Shown here: one piece after another, positions 33,609-42,761 of the stretch
Layout: every line of letters begins with the position of its first letter
Numbering within the stretch: position 1 is the first letter of the stretch
DNA from: Bacteroidales bacterium
Lineage (GTDB): Bacteria; Bacteroidota; Bacteroidia; Bacteroidales; UBA932
NCBI GenBank assembly: GCA_017519865.1
Contig: JAFWRQ010000031.1
Span: 1-62,571, forward strand
Direction: 5' to 3'
DNA length: 62,571 nucleotides
Position numbers and translations under genes: made by a program
The notes under the pieces: generated by a model
What the model was told of the DNA's origin: nothing
Databases searched by the model: none
Seen by the model: only the letters and a program-made list of their open reading frames with translations

Positions 33609-34591
33609 TGTTCTTCGAGTATCCAAAACTTCTCTGGCTCCTGGCCATTCCGGTCCTCCTGGTAGTGCATTATCTCTACCGGGAGCTGACGGGGCGCAAG
33701 CCCCATCTCCGCGTGTCCACGGCCGTGCCGTGGAAGCGGATGGGCCAGGGCGCCCCTGCCGTCCTCCGGCACCTTCCCTTCGTGCTCCGCATAGCCGCCC
33801 TTTCCCTTATAATCGTGGCCATCGCCCGTCCGCGCTCCTCGTCCCAGATGGAGAAGATCGACACCGAGGGTATCGACATCGTCCTGACGATGGACGTCTC
33901 GACCAGTATGCTTGCAAGGGATTTCAACCCCGACCGCATCAGCGCCGCCAAGGACATAGCCATCGAGTTCATCGCCCAGAGACCCACCGACCGCATCGGT
34001 ATCGTGGTCTTCGCAGGCGAGAGTTACACTCAGTGTCCCCTCACGACCGACCGTGCCACGCTCATCAACCTGATGAAGGAGGTGCAGACCGACCTGATCG
34101 AGGACGGTACCGCCATCGGCAACGGCCTTGCGACGGCCGTGGCCCGTATGGCCGACTCCGACGCCAAGAGCCGCGTGGTCATCCTCCTGACCGACGGCGT
34201 CAACAACAGCGGCGAAATTGCTCCTCTGACGGCGGCCGAGATAGCCAACACCTATGGCGTCAGGGTGTATACCATCGGCGTAGGTGCCAATGGGACAGCA
34301 CCTTATCCTGTCATGACGCCCTGGGGCGTGGATGTGCAGAGGGTAGAGGTGGAGATTGATGAAGACCTGCTTAAAAGCATAGCCGAAACCACCGGCGGCC
34401 GGTATTTCCGTGCCACGGACAACACCAAGCTCGCCGAGATTTATTCCGAGATCAACCGTATGGAGAAGGCCCGGACCACCATCGACAGTTTCCCTGTCTA
34501 CAAGGAACTGTTCACGCGTTACGCCCTGCTGGCGCTCGCGTGCCTGCTGCTCGAGTTGCTCCTCCGACTTTTCTTCAGACGCCTGCCATGA
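33605..34591 (+). CDS. batA: BatA: VWA-domain aerotolerance protein
   Basis: This 328-residue protein has two N-terminal membrane helices (about residues 7-25 and 55-75), a VWA domain with an intact MIDAS motif (DVSTSML, then TDR and LTDGVN), and a C-terminal membrane helix (LFTRYALLALACLLLELLLRLFF). It belongs to the Bacteroides aerotolerance operon family, which helps withstand oxygen exposure or envelope stress. Its TGA overlaps the batB ATG. Confidence 0.93.
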   Translation: MMFFEYPKLLWLLAIPVLLVVHYLYRELTGRKPHLRVSTAVPWKRMGQGAPAVLRHLPFVLRIAALSLIIVAIARPRSSSQMEKIDTEGIDIVLTMDVSTSMLARDFNPDRISAAKDIAIEFIAQRPTDRIGIVVFAGESYTQCPLTTDRATLINLMKEVQTDLIEDGTAIGNGLATAVARMADSDAKSRVVILLTDGVNNSGEIAPLTAAEIANTYGVRVYTIGVGANGTAPYPVMTPWGVDVQRVEVEIDEDLLKSIAETTGGRYFRATDNTKLAEIYSEINRMEKARTTIDSFPVYKELFTRYALLALACLLLELLLRLFFRRLP

Positions 34592-35589
34592 TCTATTTCG
34601 CACAATACAAGTATCTTCTGCTCCTCCTTCTGGTGCCGGTGATCCTCATCGCGCACGCCGTGAAGCTGAGGCTCCGCCGCAGGCGGGTCGAGCGCTTCGG
34701 CGACGCGGCGCTCGTAGAGGAGCTGATGCCGTCCTATTCCCGCGCAAAGGGATGGCTGGGTACAGTGCTCTTCGCACTCGGATTCTTCTTTTTCGTCATA
34801 GGCCTTGCACGTCCCCAGATAGGCGCGAAACTGAGTGAGCACGAGACCAAGGGGGCCGAGATCATGATCTGCCTCGACGTCTCCAACTCCATGCTTGCAG
34901 AGGATTATTCCCCTAACAGGCTTGAGCGCGCCAAACTCGCCATATCCCGCATCGTGGACCGCCTGCAGGACGACCGTATAGGACTGATAGTCTTCGCAGG
35001 ATCGTCTTTCGTGCAGTTGCCCATCACCACCGACTACGTGTCGGCAAAGATGTTCCTGAACTCCATCGACACCGGTTCGGTCCCCGTACAGGGTACGGCC
35101 ATAGGCGATGCGGTGCTGACGGCTGCGCGAAGTTTCAGCGCGCAGAGCGAGAAGAGCCGTGCCATCATCGTCATAACTGACGGAGAGAACCATGAGGACG
35201 ATCCCGTCGACGCCTGCCGCCAGGTAGCGGAGATGGGCATCAAGGTCTATACTATCGGGGTGGGGTCCCTGCGCGGGCAGCCAATTCCCAAGGACGGGGA
35301 GCTGATGAAGGACCGCGAGGGCAATATCGTTGTGTCCAGGCTGGATGAAGGTACCCTGCAGCAGATGGCAGAAGCCGGAGGCGGGGCTTATGTCCACGCC
35401 GGCAATGAGGAGTTCGGCCTCAATCCCATCGTCGATGACATACGCAAGATGGAGGCGGAACGCTTCAATTCCGTTGTCTTCGAAGAGTATGATGAACAAT
35501 ATATGTATTTCTTCGCCGCTGCGCTGGCGCTGTTCGTGATCGAGATGCTCGTGGGCGACAGGCGCTCGCGGAGAAGGCTGTTCCAGTAA
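34588..35589 (+). CDS. batB: BatB: VWA-domain aerotolerance protein
   Basis: This 333-residue paralogue of BatA has N-terminal helices (YKYLLLLLLVPVILIAHAVKL and TVLFALGFFFFVIGLA), a VWA domain with MIDAS DVSNSML and ITDGENHEDD, and a C-terminal membrane helix (MYFFAAALALFVIEMLV). The start at 34588 (ATGATC, overlapping the batA stop) gives the usual MIYFAQYKYL opening; an ATG at 34540 lies inside batA. Confidence 0.93.
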   Translation: MIYFAQYKYLLLLLLVPVILIAHAVKLRLRRRRVERFGDAALVEELMPSYSRAKGWLGTVLFALGFFFFVIGLARPQIGAKLSEHETKGAEIMICLDVSNSMLAEDYSPNRLERAKLAISRIVDRLQDDRIGLIVFAGSSFVQLPITTDYVSAKMFLNSIDTGSVPVQGTAIGDAVLTAARSFSAQSEKSRAIIVITDGENHEDDPVDACRQVAEMGIKVYTIGVGSLRGQPIPKDGELMKDREGNIVVSRLDEGTLQQMAEAGGGAYVHAGNEEFGLNPIVDDIRKMEAERFNSVVFEEYDEQYMYFFAAALALFVIEMLVGDRRSRRRLFQ

Positions 35590-35593
35590 GGAT

Positions 35594-36364
35594 ATGAGAA
35601 ACTTTATGATATGCTCCGTAGCGCTTCTGCTGCTGTCCGTCGCCGCCTCCGGCCAGACGGACCGCCGCGAGGTGCGTGCCGGAAACCGCAAGTTCAGCAA
35701 GGGCGCGTTCCAGGCCTCGGAGATAGACTACCGCAAGGCAGTACTTAAGGATTCGACCTCTATGGCCGGGTCGTACAACCTCTCCAACGCCCTGTACAGG
35801 CAGGAGTCGTTCGAGGAGGCCGCCAAGGCGATGGAGCCTGCGGCTCGGGCCGCGGCTGATGTCCAGGCCGTTCCGGACGAGGCTGCGAAGCCTGTCCGGA
35901 AGGCGGTGGACGCCGCGGCCGACGTTTTCTACAACGCCGGAGACATCGCCCTTCAGCAGAAGGATTACGCCGCGGCGGTCGAGGCTTTCAAGCAGTCGCT
36001 CCTCAGGCGCCCGGGTGATATCGATGCCAAGGAGAATTACATCTATGCCAAGTTGATGCTGCAGAACCAGCAGAACGGCGGAGGTGGCGGCGGCCAGAAC
36101 GACCAGAACCAGGACCAGAATAATCAGGACCAGAACCAGGATCAGAACCAGGACCAGGACCAGGACCAGAATAATCAGGATCAGAAGCAGGACCAGGGCG
36201 ACCAGGGACAGTCCCAGGAGCAGCCCCGGGAGATGAAGATATCCCCCCAGCAGGCCCAGCAGATGCTCCAGGCCATCCAGGCGAAGGAAAAGGAGACCCA
36301 GGACAAGGTCAACAAGGAAAAGGCGGCGGAACTGAAATCCCGCCAGAAAGAGAAGAATTGGTAG
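35594..36364 (+). CDS. batC: BatC: TPR lipoprotein/periplasmic protein with Gln/Asn/Asp-rich tail
   Basis: This 256-residue exported protein has a signal peptide (MRNFMICSVALLLLSVAASG) and two to three TPR units (GAFQASEIDYRKAVLKDSTSMAGSYNLSNALYRQESFEEAAKAM; FYNAGDIALQQKDYAAAVEAFKQSLLRRPGD). A low-complexity DQNQ repeat tract (about residues 160-205) and a charged helical tail follow. TPRs suggest a scaffold for the other Bat proteins. The DQNQ repeats are encoded by imperfect 6-12-base tandem repeats (GACCAGAACCAG type). Confidence 0.87.
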   Translation: MRNFMICSVALLLLSVAASGQTDRREVRAGNRKFSKGAFQASEIDYRKAVLKDSTSMAGSYNLSNALYRQESFEEAAKAMEPAARAAADVQAVPDEAAKPVRKAVDAAADVFYNAGDIALQQKDYAAAVEAFKQSLLRRPGDIDAKENYIYAKLMLQNQQNGGGGGGQNDQNQDQNNQDQNQDQNQDQDQDQNNQDQKQDQGDQGQSQEQPREMKISPQQAQQMLQAIQAKEKETQDKVNKEKAAELKSRQKEKNW

Positions 36365-36365
36365 C

Positions 36366-39011
36366 ATGAAGAGACTCTCAACCATACTGGCGCTGCTGGC
36401 GGTCGCAACGGCCGTCTCGGCGCAAACTTCGATCAAGGTGCAGGTACCTAATGTGGTGGCCGTGGACGAGCAGTTCAACATCTCCTTCGTCATCGAGGGA
36501 GAGAATGCTCCGTCGGACTTCAGCTGGTCGCAGGGCGACGATTTCCAACTGGTCTGGGGGCCCCAGAAGGGCACTTCCACCAGCATCACCATCGTAAACG
36601 GCAAGCGTACTCGTTCCAGCCAGCACACTTATACATATATATTGATCCCGCTCAAGGCTGGAACATTTACGCTCCCTACCGCCGTCGCGACGGTTAAGGG
36701 TGAGAAGATAGAATCAGTACGGACCACGGTGGAGGTCGTTTCCGGAGGAGTTTCGTCCGGAGGTAATGCCCAGTCGGGATCTTCTTCATCCGGGAGCACC
36801 TCCCAGGGCGGAAGCCAGTCCAGGTCTTCCTCGACGGGCGAAATCCCGCGCGAGGACCTCTTCCTGCGCCTGTCGCTCAGCCGCACCAATGTCGTGGTCG
36901 GCGAGCCTGTCACCGCCACCCTCAAACTATACCAGCGCGTTAACATAGCCGGTTTCGAAGATGCCAAGTTCCCGACTTTCAACGGCTTCTGGAGCCAGGA
37001 AGTGCAGGCCCCTACCACCATCGACTTCAAGCGCGAGAGCTACAACAACATGATCTACAATACCGCTATCCTGCGCAGTTACGTGCTCATCCCGCAGCAG
37101 GCCGGCGATATCACCATAGACCCTGCTGAACTGGTCTGCCTCGTCAATGTCCGGGCCCCGTCCAGCAGTTCCAACAGCATCTTCGACAGTTTCTTCCAGG
37201 AGGACTACCGCACCATTCGCAAGCGCGTGGTGTCCGAGTCTCCGAAGGTGCACGTCTCGCGCCTGCCTGCCGGTGCCCCGGCATCCTTCGGCGGCGGTGT
37301 CGGAAGTTTCAGCATAAAGACTTCGCTCAGCAAGGACTCCCTGCGCACCCACGACGCGGGATCTCTACTCGTGACGATAAGCGGCAACGGCAACGTCTCC
37401 CTGTTGGAGGCTCCGAAGATCAGCTTCCCTCCCGATTTCGAGGTGTATGACGTCAAGGTGACGGACAATACCGACAAGTCCAGCGGCCGCACGACCGGCT
37501 CCAAGACTTTCGAATATCCTTTCATCCCGCGCAGCCACGGCTCCTTCAAGTTGGATCCGGTCGAATACAGTTACTACGACATAGACGCCGGACGTTACGT
37601 TACCCTGCACGGCGATCCCATAACCTTGAATGTGGCCCGCGGCAACGATTCCGATGCCCCGCAGGGCGGCCAGATGGTCCAGGGAACCGTCCGCAGGGAC
37701 GTGAAGAGTCTCGGCTCCGACATACGTTTCATCGCGACCAAGAAGCCTTCGCTGTCAAGGCAGGGGAGTTTCTTCGTGTTCTCGGGCCTGTTCTGGTGCC
37801 TGTTGGCGCTGCTGCTGGCCGCAGCCGTGGCAGCATACCTGCTGCTCAGGCGGCGGGCCGCACGCCGGGCCGACGTCGTCGGCACCCGCGGCCGCGCAGC
37901 CACCAAGATGGCGCAGAAGCGCCTCGCGGTGGCCCAGGGCTACCTCAAGAACAACCTCTATACCGCCTTCTATGAAGAGTTACACCGCGCATTGCTGGGA
38001 TTCATCTCCGACAAACTGAACATCGATTCCGCCGATATGACCAAGGAGAATATCGCCGCGTCACTTGCTGCCGGAGGTGTCCCCGAGGCTCTCGTCTCGG
38101 AGTTCACCGGCCTGCTGGATGCCTGCGAGTTCGCCAGGTATGCCCCCGATGCCGGGCATGATGCGATGAACGCGCATTATGAGACTGCGGTCAACGTCAT
38201 ATCCATGATAGATTCGAGCATGAAGAAAAAGAATGCTTCGGCCGCGCGGACTACGGCCGTCACGGCCCTGCTGTTGCTGGCCGTGCCGTTCTGGGCCTTC
38301 GGCGCGCAGGCTCCTGCCGACTCCCTCTGGGAGGCTGGAGCTGCAGCCTATTCCGAAGGCAACTGGGAGGGAGCCGCCTCCGCGTGGGGAGCCATCGAGG
38401 CGGAGGGCCTGGAGTCCCCTGAGCTGTATTACAATATAGGCAACGCCTATTTCAAGTCGTCGGATTATGCCCACGCCATCCTCTATTACGAGCGTGCCCT
38501 TAAGTTGGACCCTTCCTACTCCGACGCCAGGTTCAACCTCGAATTCGCGAAGGAGTCCGTCCAGGACAGGATCGAGAGTGTACCTGAGTTCTTCCTCAAG
38601 ACTTGGACCCGCAAACTCGGATACCTTTTCTCATCCGATGTCTGGGCTGTTTTGTTCTTCCTCTTCCTTGCCCTGGCACTCGCCGGCGGGCTGCTGTTCC
38701 TGCTCGGATCCGGCGGCGCGATGCGCCGGACCGGATTCTTCGCAGGCCTCGCCGCCCTCCTGCTGGCTCTCTGCTGCCTCGGATTCTCCGTCTCGCAGAA
38801 AACCGCATACAATCGTGCCGACAGCGCTGTAGTAATCGTTCCGGTGTCATCTGTCAAGAGTACTCCGGGAGCGGAGTCGGCAAAGGATCTGTTCGTGCTG
38901 CACGAGGGGACCAAGGTCCGTATCCTTGATGAAGTCGGAGGCTGGTGGAACATCGAGCTCTCTGACGGCCGTCAGGGCTGGATCCCTGCCTCGGACCTCG
39001 AGCTGATATAA
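36366..39011 (+). CDS. BatD-BatE fusion protein
   Basis: This 881-residue protein combines two usually separate Bat proteins. Residues 1-618 are BatD: signal peptide MKRLSTILALLAVATAVSAQ, several beta-sandwich modules (SFVIEGENAPSDFSW; SLSRTNVVVGEPVTATLKLYQRVN), a membrane helix near residue 470-490 and a cytoplasmic helical domain. At residue 619 (ATG at 38220) a second signal-like segment begins (MKKKNASAARTTAVTALLLL), followed by TPRs (ELYYNIGNAYFKSSDYAHAILYYERALKLDP), two membrane helices and a C-terminal SH3-like domain (GTKVRILDEVGGWWNIELSDGRQGWIPASDLELI), which is BatE. No stop separates them. Last gene before the terminator at 39016. Confidence 0.87.
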   Translation: MKRLSTILALLAVATAVSAQTSIKVQVPNVVAVDEQFNISFVIEGENAPSDFSWSQGDDFQLVWGPQKGTSTSITIVNGKRTRSSQHTYTYILIPLKAGTFTLPTAVATVKGEKIESVRTTVEVVSGGVSSGGNAQSGSSSSGSTSQGGSQSRSSSTGEIPREDLFLRLSLSRTNVVVGEPVTATLKLYQRVNIAGFEDAKFPTFNGFWSQEVQAPTTIDFKRESYNNMIYNTAILRSYVLIPQQAGDITIDPAELVCLVNVRAPSSSSNSIFDSFFQEDYRTIRKRVVSESPKVHVSRLPAGAPASFGGGVGSFSIKTSLSKDSLRTHDAGSLLVTISGNGNVSLLEAPKISFPPDFEVYDVKVTDNTDKSSGRTTGSKTFEYPFIPRSHGSFKLDPVEYSYYDIDAGRYVTLHGDPITLNVARGNDSDAPQGGQMVQGTVRRDVKSLGSDIRFIATKKPSLSRQGSFFVFSGLFWCLLALLLAAAVAAYLLLRRRAARRADVVGTRGRAATKMAQKRLAVAQGYLKNNLYTAFYEELHRALLGFISDKLNIDSADMTKENIAASLAAGGVPEALVSEFTGLLDACEFARYAPDAGHDAMNAHYETAVNVISMIDSSMKKKNASAARTTAVTALLLLAVPFWAFGAQAPADSLWEAGAAAYSEGNWEGAASAWGAIEAEGLESPELYYNIGNAYFKSSDYAHAILYYERALKLDPSYSDARFNLEFAKESVQDRIESVPEFFLKTWTRKLGYLFSSDVWAVLFFLFLALALAGGLLFLLGSGGAMRRTGFFAGLAALLLALCCLGFSVSQKTAYNRADSAVVIVPVSSVKSTPGAESAKDLFVLHEGTKVRILDEVGGWWNIELSDGRQGWIPASDLELI

Positions 39012-39015
39012 AGGA

Positions 39016-39044
39016 AAGTGCCCCGGACAATCTCCGGGGCACTT
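39016..39044 (+). terminator. Strong terminator of the Bat operon
   Basis: AAGTGCCCCGG (39016-39026) and CCGGGGCACTT (39034-39044) form a perfect 11-bp stem followed by CTTTTA. It lies five bases after the batDE stop and may serve in both directions, because the tRNA-Val gene ends 9 bases further. Confidence 0.88.
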
Positions 39045-39052
39045 CTTTTATG

Positions 39053-39127
39053 TGGGAGATAGCGGATTCGAACCGTTGACCCCCTGCTTGTAAGGCAGGT
39101 GCTCTAAACCAACTGAGCTAATCTCCC
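39053..39127 (-). tRNA. tRNA-Val (UAC anticodon)
   Basis: Acceptor GGGAGAT/ATCTCCC, D-stem GCTC/GAGC, anticodon stem CCTGC/GCAGG around CTTACAA (anticodon TAC), T-loop TTCGAAT. CCA is not encoded. It has its own consensus promoter at 39143-39172. Confidence 0.93.
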
Positions 39128-39142
39128 GTTCATTGAGGACTG

Positions 39143-39172
39143 CAAAGATACGCCAATTTTTGTATCTTCCAA
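39143..39172 (-). promoter_or_regulatory. Promoter of tRNA-Val
   Basis: On the minus strand TTG (39170-39172), a 19-base spacer, then TATCTTTG (39143-39150), followed by GCAGTCC, as in the tRNA-tuf promoter. Same spacing and downstream bases as the other stable-RNA promoters in the window. Confidence 0.82.
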
Positions 39173-39218
39173 AATTTCTCCCGGTCAAGCGGTATAAATG
39201 TATATATAATAAGGTAAT

Positions 39219-39281
39219 GACGCAGGACCTGTGGCTTTATTTAAATAAAAAATGAAAAAAGTTGAAAAAAAGTCCTGCGTC
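39219..39281. repeat. 10-bp inverted repeat around an AT-rich loop upstream of the major lipoprotein gene
   Basis: GACGCAGGAC (39219-39228) and GTCCTGCGTC (39272-39281) are perfect inverted repeats 43 bases apart. The AT-rich interior contains the 14-base palindrome TTTATTTAAATAAA. It lies about 90 bases upstream of the -33 element of the 39529 gene. The rest of the 401-base gap (39128-39528) holds the tRNA-Val promoter, this element, the lipoprotein promoter and its leader. No gene is visible. Confidence 0.6.
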
Positions 39282-39370
39282 CGTGCAACGAAAGGTCCAA
39301 AATACGCATCTTAATGCCGTAGAGCCCTTATTGGAAGTGCTCGCCTATGAGAAAAAAAAGCTGTATTTTA

Positions 39371-39401
39371 TTGCATAAGAGAAAAAAACTCCATAACTTT
39401 G
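39371..39401 (+). promoter_or_regulatory. Strong promoter of the envelope lipoprotein cluster
   Basis: TTG (39371-39373), a 20-base spacer, then TAACTTTG (39394-39401) match the housekeeping consensus fully. This gives a leader of about 120 bases before the ATG at 39529. Together with the codon bias of the gene, this suggests very high expression. Confidence 0.82.
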
Positions 39402-39528
39402 TGCGTTGAGTATAGTACCCCCATTGTGCGGTATTGTGCCCTGACGAACACAAAATGTGTGTTTTTGATTGAAAAACAAAGTGAAAGAATACTATTATAG
39501 TTTAACTTTTTAATTTATCTATTCGTTT

Positions 39529-42500
39529 ATGAAAAAAATCTTTAGAATGGCTTTGGTGTTCGCCCTCGCTGGCGCGACACTGATGTACACGGGCTGTACC
39601 AAAGATTACACGGAGGATATCAATGGCCTTGAAAAGAAGGTTAATGACCTCTCCGCCGATCTTTCAGCCAAGGTTGCAGACCTGGCCGGTCAGGTGTCTA
39701 CTCTCAAGTCGAGTGTAGCTACCCTCGAGTCCACGCTCTCCACTCTCAACGGAGATGTCAGTACCCTTAAGACCAAGGTTGCTGCTCTTGAGACTGCTGT
39801 AGCAAATGCCGCCACCAAGGATGATGTTGCAGCACTTGAGACCAAGATCGCTAATCTTAAGACCGAGATCCTCGCAGTCACCGATGGCCTCCAGGCTCAG
39901 CTCAACGAACTCAAGGGCTACACCGAGGAGCAGATCGCTGCCCTTCAGGCCGCTCTTGATGAGGTTTACGCTGCCCTCGGTGACGGTCTGACCTCCATCG
40001 TTTTCATCCCTGACTTCTACTATGGCGGTATCGAGGCTACTTCCTACGATTTCGCTGACCTCACTGTCTATGACAGAGTTAAGGAGGCCGTTGAGACCAC
40101 TGACCACCAGCAGGCTGAGGTCAAGTTCCCTAAGGAGGCTACCACTTCCTTCAAGGAGAACGCCAAGGCCGCTTATTCCCTCGGTCAGGTCGGCATCGCC
40201 AACTATGACATCAATCCTTCCACCTTCCCGCTTGATTCCGCTACCTGGGCTCTCCACGGAATGGATCAGAGGTATGTCCCCGTCGTGATCGAGGAAGAGG
40301 CTGAGGCCGATCCTACCACCACCAAGGCTGAGAAGAAGACCTGGAAGCCTGTCTTCAAGGGCATCGAGTACAAGGTCGCCAAGAATGGTATCCCTTACGC
40401 TGCCGTCAACTATTCCATCGAGAATCCTGAGCTTCTTGCTTATGGCGAGAACGTTCCTGTCATGCATCTCGAGGCTACCCTCGCTGATGGCAAGTATGTC
40501 TCTTCCGACTGGGAGGCTGTTGTCTCCGGTACCGAGACCGTCGCTCACCTTGCATTTGACAAGGCCAACAAGTATACCACCGCTGCTGAGGAGCAGTGCG
40601 AACTCACTGAGGACAAAGACCTCTATCTGACTGCCAAGGAGACCGCTGAGAATGTTCCCAGCATCGACGTTAAGTGGAATGGTGGCGGCCTCGACCTCGC
40701 TAAGGAAATCGCTATCCACGTTGACAACGAGACCACCGGTCTCTCCGAGTATACTCTTGCTGATTTCCAGGCCAAGTATCCTGGTTTCGACTACGTATTC
40801 GAGCTCGTTCCTTTCACCAGTGGTAAGAATATTACCGGTGAGGATTATTATGGCAATATCGAGGGCTCTTGGTTCACTCCTTGCTGGGTTTCCAGCGTTG
40901 ATGGCAAGCCCGTCAGCAACAAGATCCCTGCTGGCTCTGAGGATGGTATTTCCGCCGTTGGCCGTACTCCTATCGTTCTCGTAACTCTCGTTAGGGATGG
41001 TAAGGTTTCCGCCTATGGTTACTTCAAGCTTGAGATTGTCAACAAGGATTCCTCCACCACCGTTCTTGGTCCTATCGACCTCGGTAAGGTTCCGTTCGTC
41101 TGCGATCCTCAGAAGCTCGGTATCACCTGGTATGACTTCTCGCACTTCGTGCTCGAGAACCTCAAGATGGAGTACAACCAGTTCTCCGCTACTTACGAGT
41201 ATGATGACAAGAGCGCTTACGAGCTTGACAAGGATGGCAAGTATGTCGCTGTCGGTAACAAGTATGGTGAGATCATCTACACCAAGGACGATGTAGAGGG
41301 TACCATCAACGATATCTTCGAGTGGACCATCGATCCTCAGAAGATCGGTGCTGGAAAGAGCCAGACCATCTTCGTAAGGTTCAAGAACAAGACCAACGAG
41401 AGGGATGAGGTCTTCTTCGAACTCACCGCTTCCGTTGCTGCTCCTGCAAGCTTCGACTTCGGCGCCAACAAGATCGCCAACGAGTGGTTCGACGACATCG
41501 ACGGTGAGGTCAAGAATACTGCCCGCGTCAACGTCCCTGTTCCTACCGCTGACCAGACCGATCCTGTCAAGGGTGGTGATGTTACCAAGTTCCAGCGTGA
41601 CCTTAACCACTACTTCATCGGCTATGTCCCTGCAGTTACCCTCTCCTCCGACTCTGATGAGATCTACAAGCCTTACTTTGACGGCAAGGATGAGCCTGTT
41701 GAGGACATCGAGACCGAGTCCATCTACTACTTCGCTGCTAACCAGCCGGTTATCAACGGACAGCAGTTCTTCACCAACTACTGGGAGGACAGCGATACCC
41801 TCTTCGTCGCTTCTTACAATGATAAGGGTGAGATGGTGACCGAGGAGATCGAGATCGAAGGCAAGAAGGTCAAGGTTCCCAAGGCTGAGCACGCCAATGT
41901 CATCGCTTACCTCGCTCCTCAGGAGGATGGCGCTACCAATATCGTCTACATCTGGGAAGAGGGTGACACCGTTGCTAAGGAGTTCCTGAACCTCTGGAGC
42001 TACAAGGAGACCGACCAGGCCAAGATGCTCTATGGCAATATCCTTGTCAAGACCACCTATGGTGAGTGCGAGATCCCTGCTGGTGACGAGAACTTCCACG
42101 TACGCTTCATCCGTCCTCTTGACATTAACCTCAATGCTCAGGATATCGCTGAAGAGTCCGCTGTTGACGGTGCCAATGTTGAGATCGCCAAGTTCATCAA
42201 CGGCATCACCGACTGGAACAACCAGAGAGTTATCGTTCCTGAGAAGGATGCTCAGGGTAAGGAGACTGGCTACTATGTCGCCAATGTCATCAAGACCGTT
42301 GATATGTACGCCTACTATCAGTTCAAGACCCTCAAGGTCGAACTTGGTAAGGCTCTCCGTAACAACTGGAATGCTTCTGACATGAGCGAGTGGGGTGTCA
42401 TCACCGATGTTACTCCTGCTGTCAAGCTTGCTCTCGGTACTGTTGACGAGGACGGTGTCTTCACCGCCAGTGAGTCCAAGACCGATGAGGATGGCAACAT

Positions 42501-42687
42501 CTACTACGAGATTGATATCGAAGACTTTAACAACATTAAGGGCGCCGTTATCAACTACAGGAATGATGAGGCCTATGTAGCTACCTTCTCCATCAGGATC
42601 CCTGTTGAGATCGAGTATGCTTGGGGTACCTATATCGCTGAGTTCGAGATCAACATCAAGGAGACCGGTGAGACTCAGGAGCAATAG
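39529..42687 (+). CDS. Large acidic coiled-coil surface lipoprotein (DUF4988-like N-terminus)
   Basis: This 1052-residue protein opens with a lipoprotein signal (MKKIFRMALVFALAGATLMYTGC; lipidated Cys23). It continues with a heptad-rich coiled coil (about residues 33-150; LEKKVNDLSADLSAKVADL, repeated STLKSSVATLESTLSTL-type heptads), as in DUF4988 proteins. The remaining 900 residues are acidic beta-rich modules, probably Ig-like, with no enzyme motif recognised. Codons are strongly biased to GCT, GGT, GTT and CTC, unlike neighbouring genes, as in highly expressed genes. It has its own consensus promoter and long leader. It could be a major surface-layer or spacer lipoprotein; the exact function is unknown. 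Confidence 0.72.
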   Translation: MKKIFRMALVFALAGATLMYTGCTKDYTEDINGLEKKVNDLSADLSAKVADLAGQVSTLKSSVATLESTLSTLNGDVSTLKTKVAALETAVANAATKDDVAALETKIANLKTEILAVTDGLQAQLNELKGYTEEQIAALQAALDEVYAALGDGLTSIVFIPDFYYGGIEATSYDFADLTVYDRVKEAVETTDHQQAEVKFPKEATTSFKENAKAAYSLGQVGIANYDINPSTFPLDSATWALHGMDQRYVPVVIEEEAEADPTTTKAEKKTWKPVFKGIEYKVAKNGIPYAAVNYSIENPELLAYGENVPVMHLEATLADGKYVSSDWEAVVSGTETVAHLAFDKANKYTTAAEEQCELTEDKDLYLTAKETAENVPSIDVKWNGGGLDLAKEIAIHVDNETTGLSEYTLADFQAKYPGFDYVFELVPFTSGKNITGEDYYGNIEGSWFTPCWVSSVDGKPVSNKIPAGSEDGISAVGRTPIVLVTLVRDGKVSAYGYFKLEIVNKDSSTTVLGPIDLGKVPFVCDPQKLGITWYDFSHFVLENLKMEYNQFSATYEYDDKSAYELDKDGKYVAVGNKYGEIIYTKDDVEGTINDIFEWTIDPQKIGAGKSQTIFVRFKNKTNERDEVFFELTASVAAPASFDFGANKIANEWFDDIDGEVKNTARVNVPVPTADQTDPVKGGDVTKFQRDLNHYFIGYVPAVTLSSDSDEIYKPYFDGKDEPVEDIETESIYYFAANQPVINGQQFFTNYWEDSDTLFVASYNDKGEMVTEEIEIEGKKVKVPKAEHANVIAYLAPQEDGATNIVYIWEEGDTVAKEFLNLWSYKETDQAKMLYGNILVKTTYGECEIPAGDENFHVRFIRPLDINLNAQDIAEESAVDGANVEIAKFINGITDWNNQRVIVPEKDAQGKETGYYVANVIKTVDMYAYYQFKTLKVELGKALRNNWNASDMSEWGVITDVTPAVKLALGTVDEDGVFTASESKTDEDGNIYYEIDIEDFNNIKGAVINYRNDEAYVATFSIRIPVEIEYAWGTYIAEFEINIKETGETQEQ

Positions 42688-42711
42688 TTGAACTCTATAC
42701 TAAGATTTGAG

Positions 42712-42740
42712 AAAGGGCGCGTCCAGAAGGCGCGCCTTTT
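42712..42740 (+). terminator. Hairpin with T4 run after the large lipoprotein gene
   Basis: AAAGGGCGCG (42712-42721) and CGCGCCTTTT (42731-42740) form a 10-bp stem with one G-T wobble and a nine-base loop. It lies between two same-strand genes, 22 bases before the next ATG, so it could partly terminate and set a lower level for the downstream genes. Confidence 0.65.
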
Positions 42741-42761
42741 CCAAATCAAAAATCAATATCA

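Noticed and set aside
36100-36230. DQNQ repeats of batC as a mobile or CRISPR-like repeat
   Set aside because: They are short imperfect codon repeats giving a low-complexity protein tail; not separated by spacers and not flanked by inverted repeats.
39664-42684. A 1006-codon open frame antisense to the large lipoprotein gene
   Set aside because: It mirrors the strong codon bias of the sense gene, has no signal peptide or recognisable domain, and spans almost exactly the same interval. The sense frame has a lipoprotein signal, coiled coil and consensus promoter.
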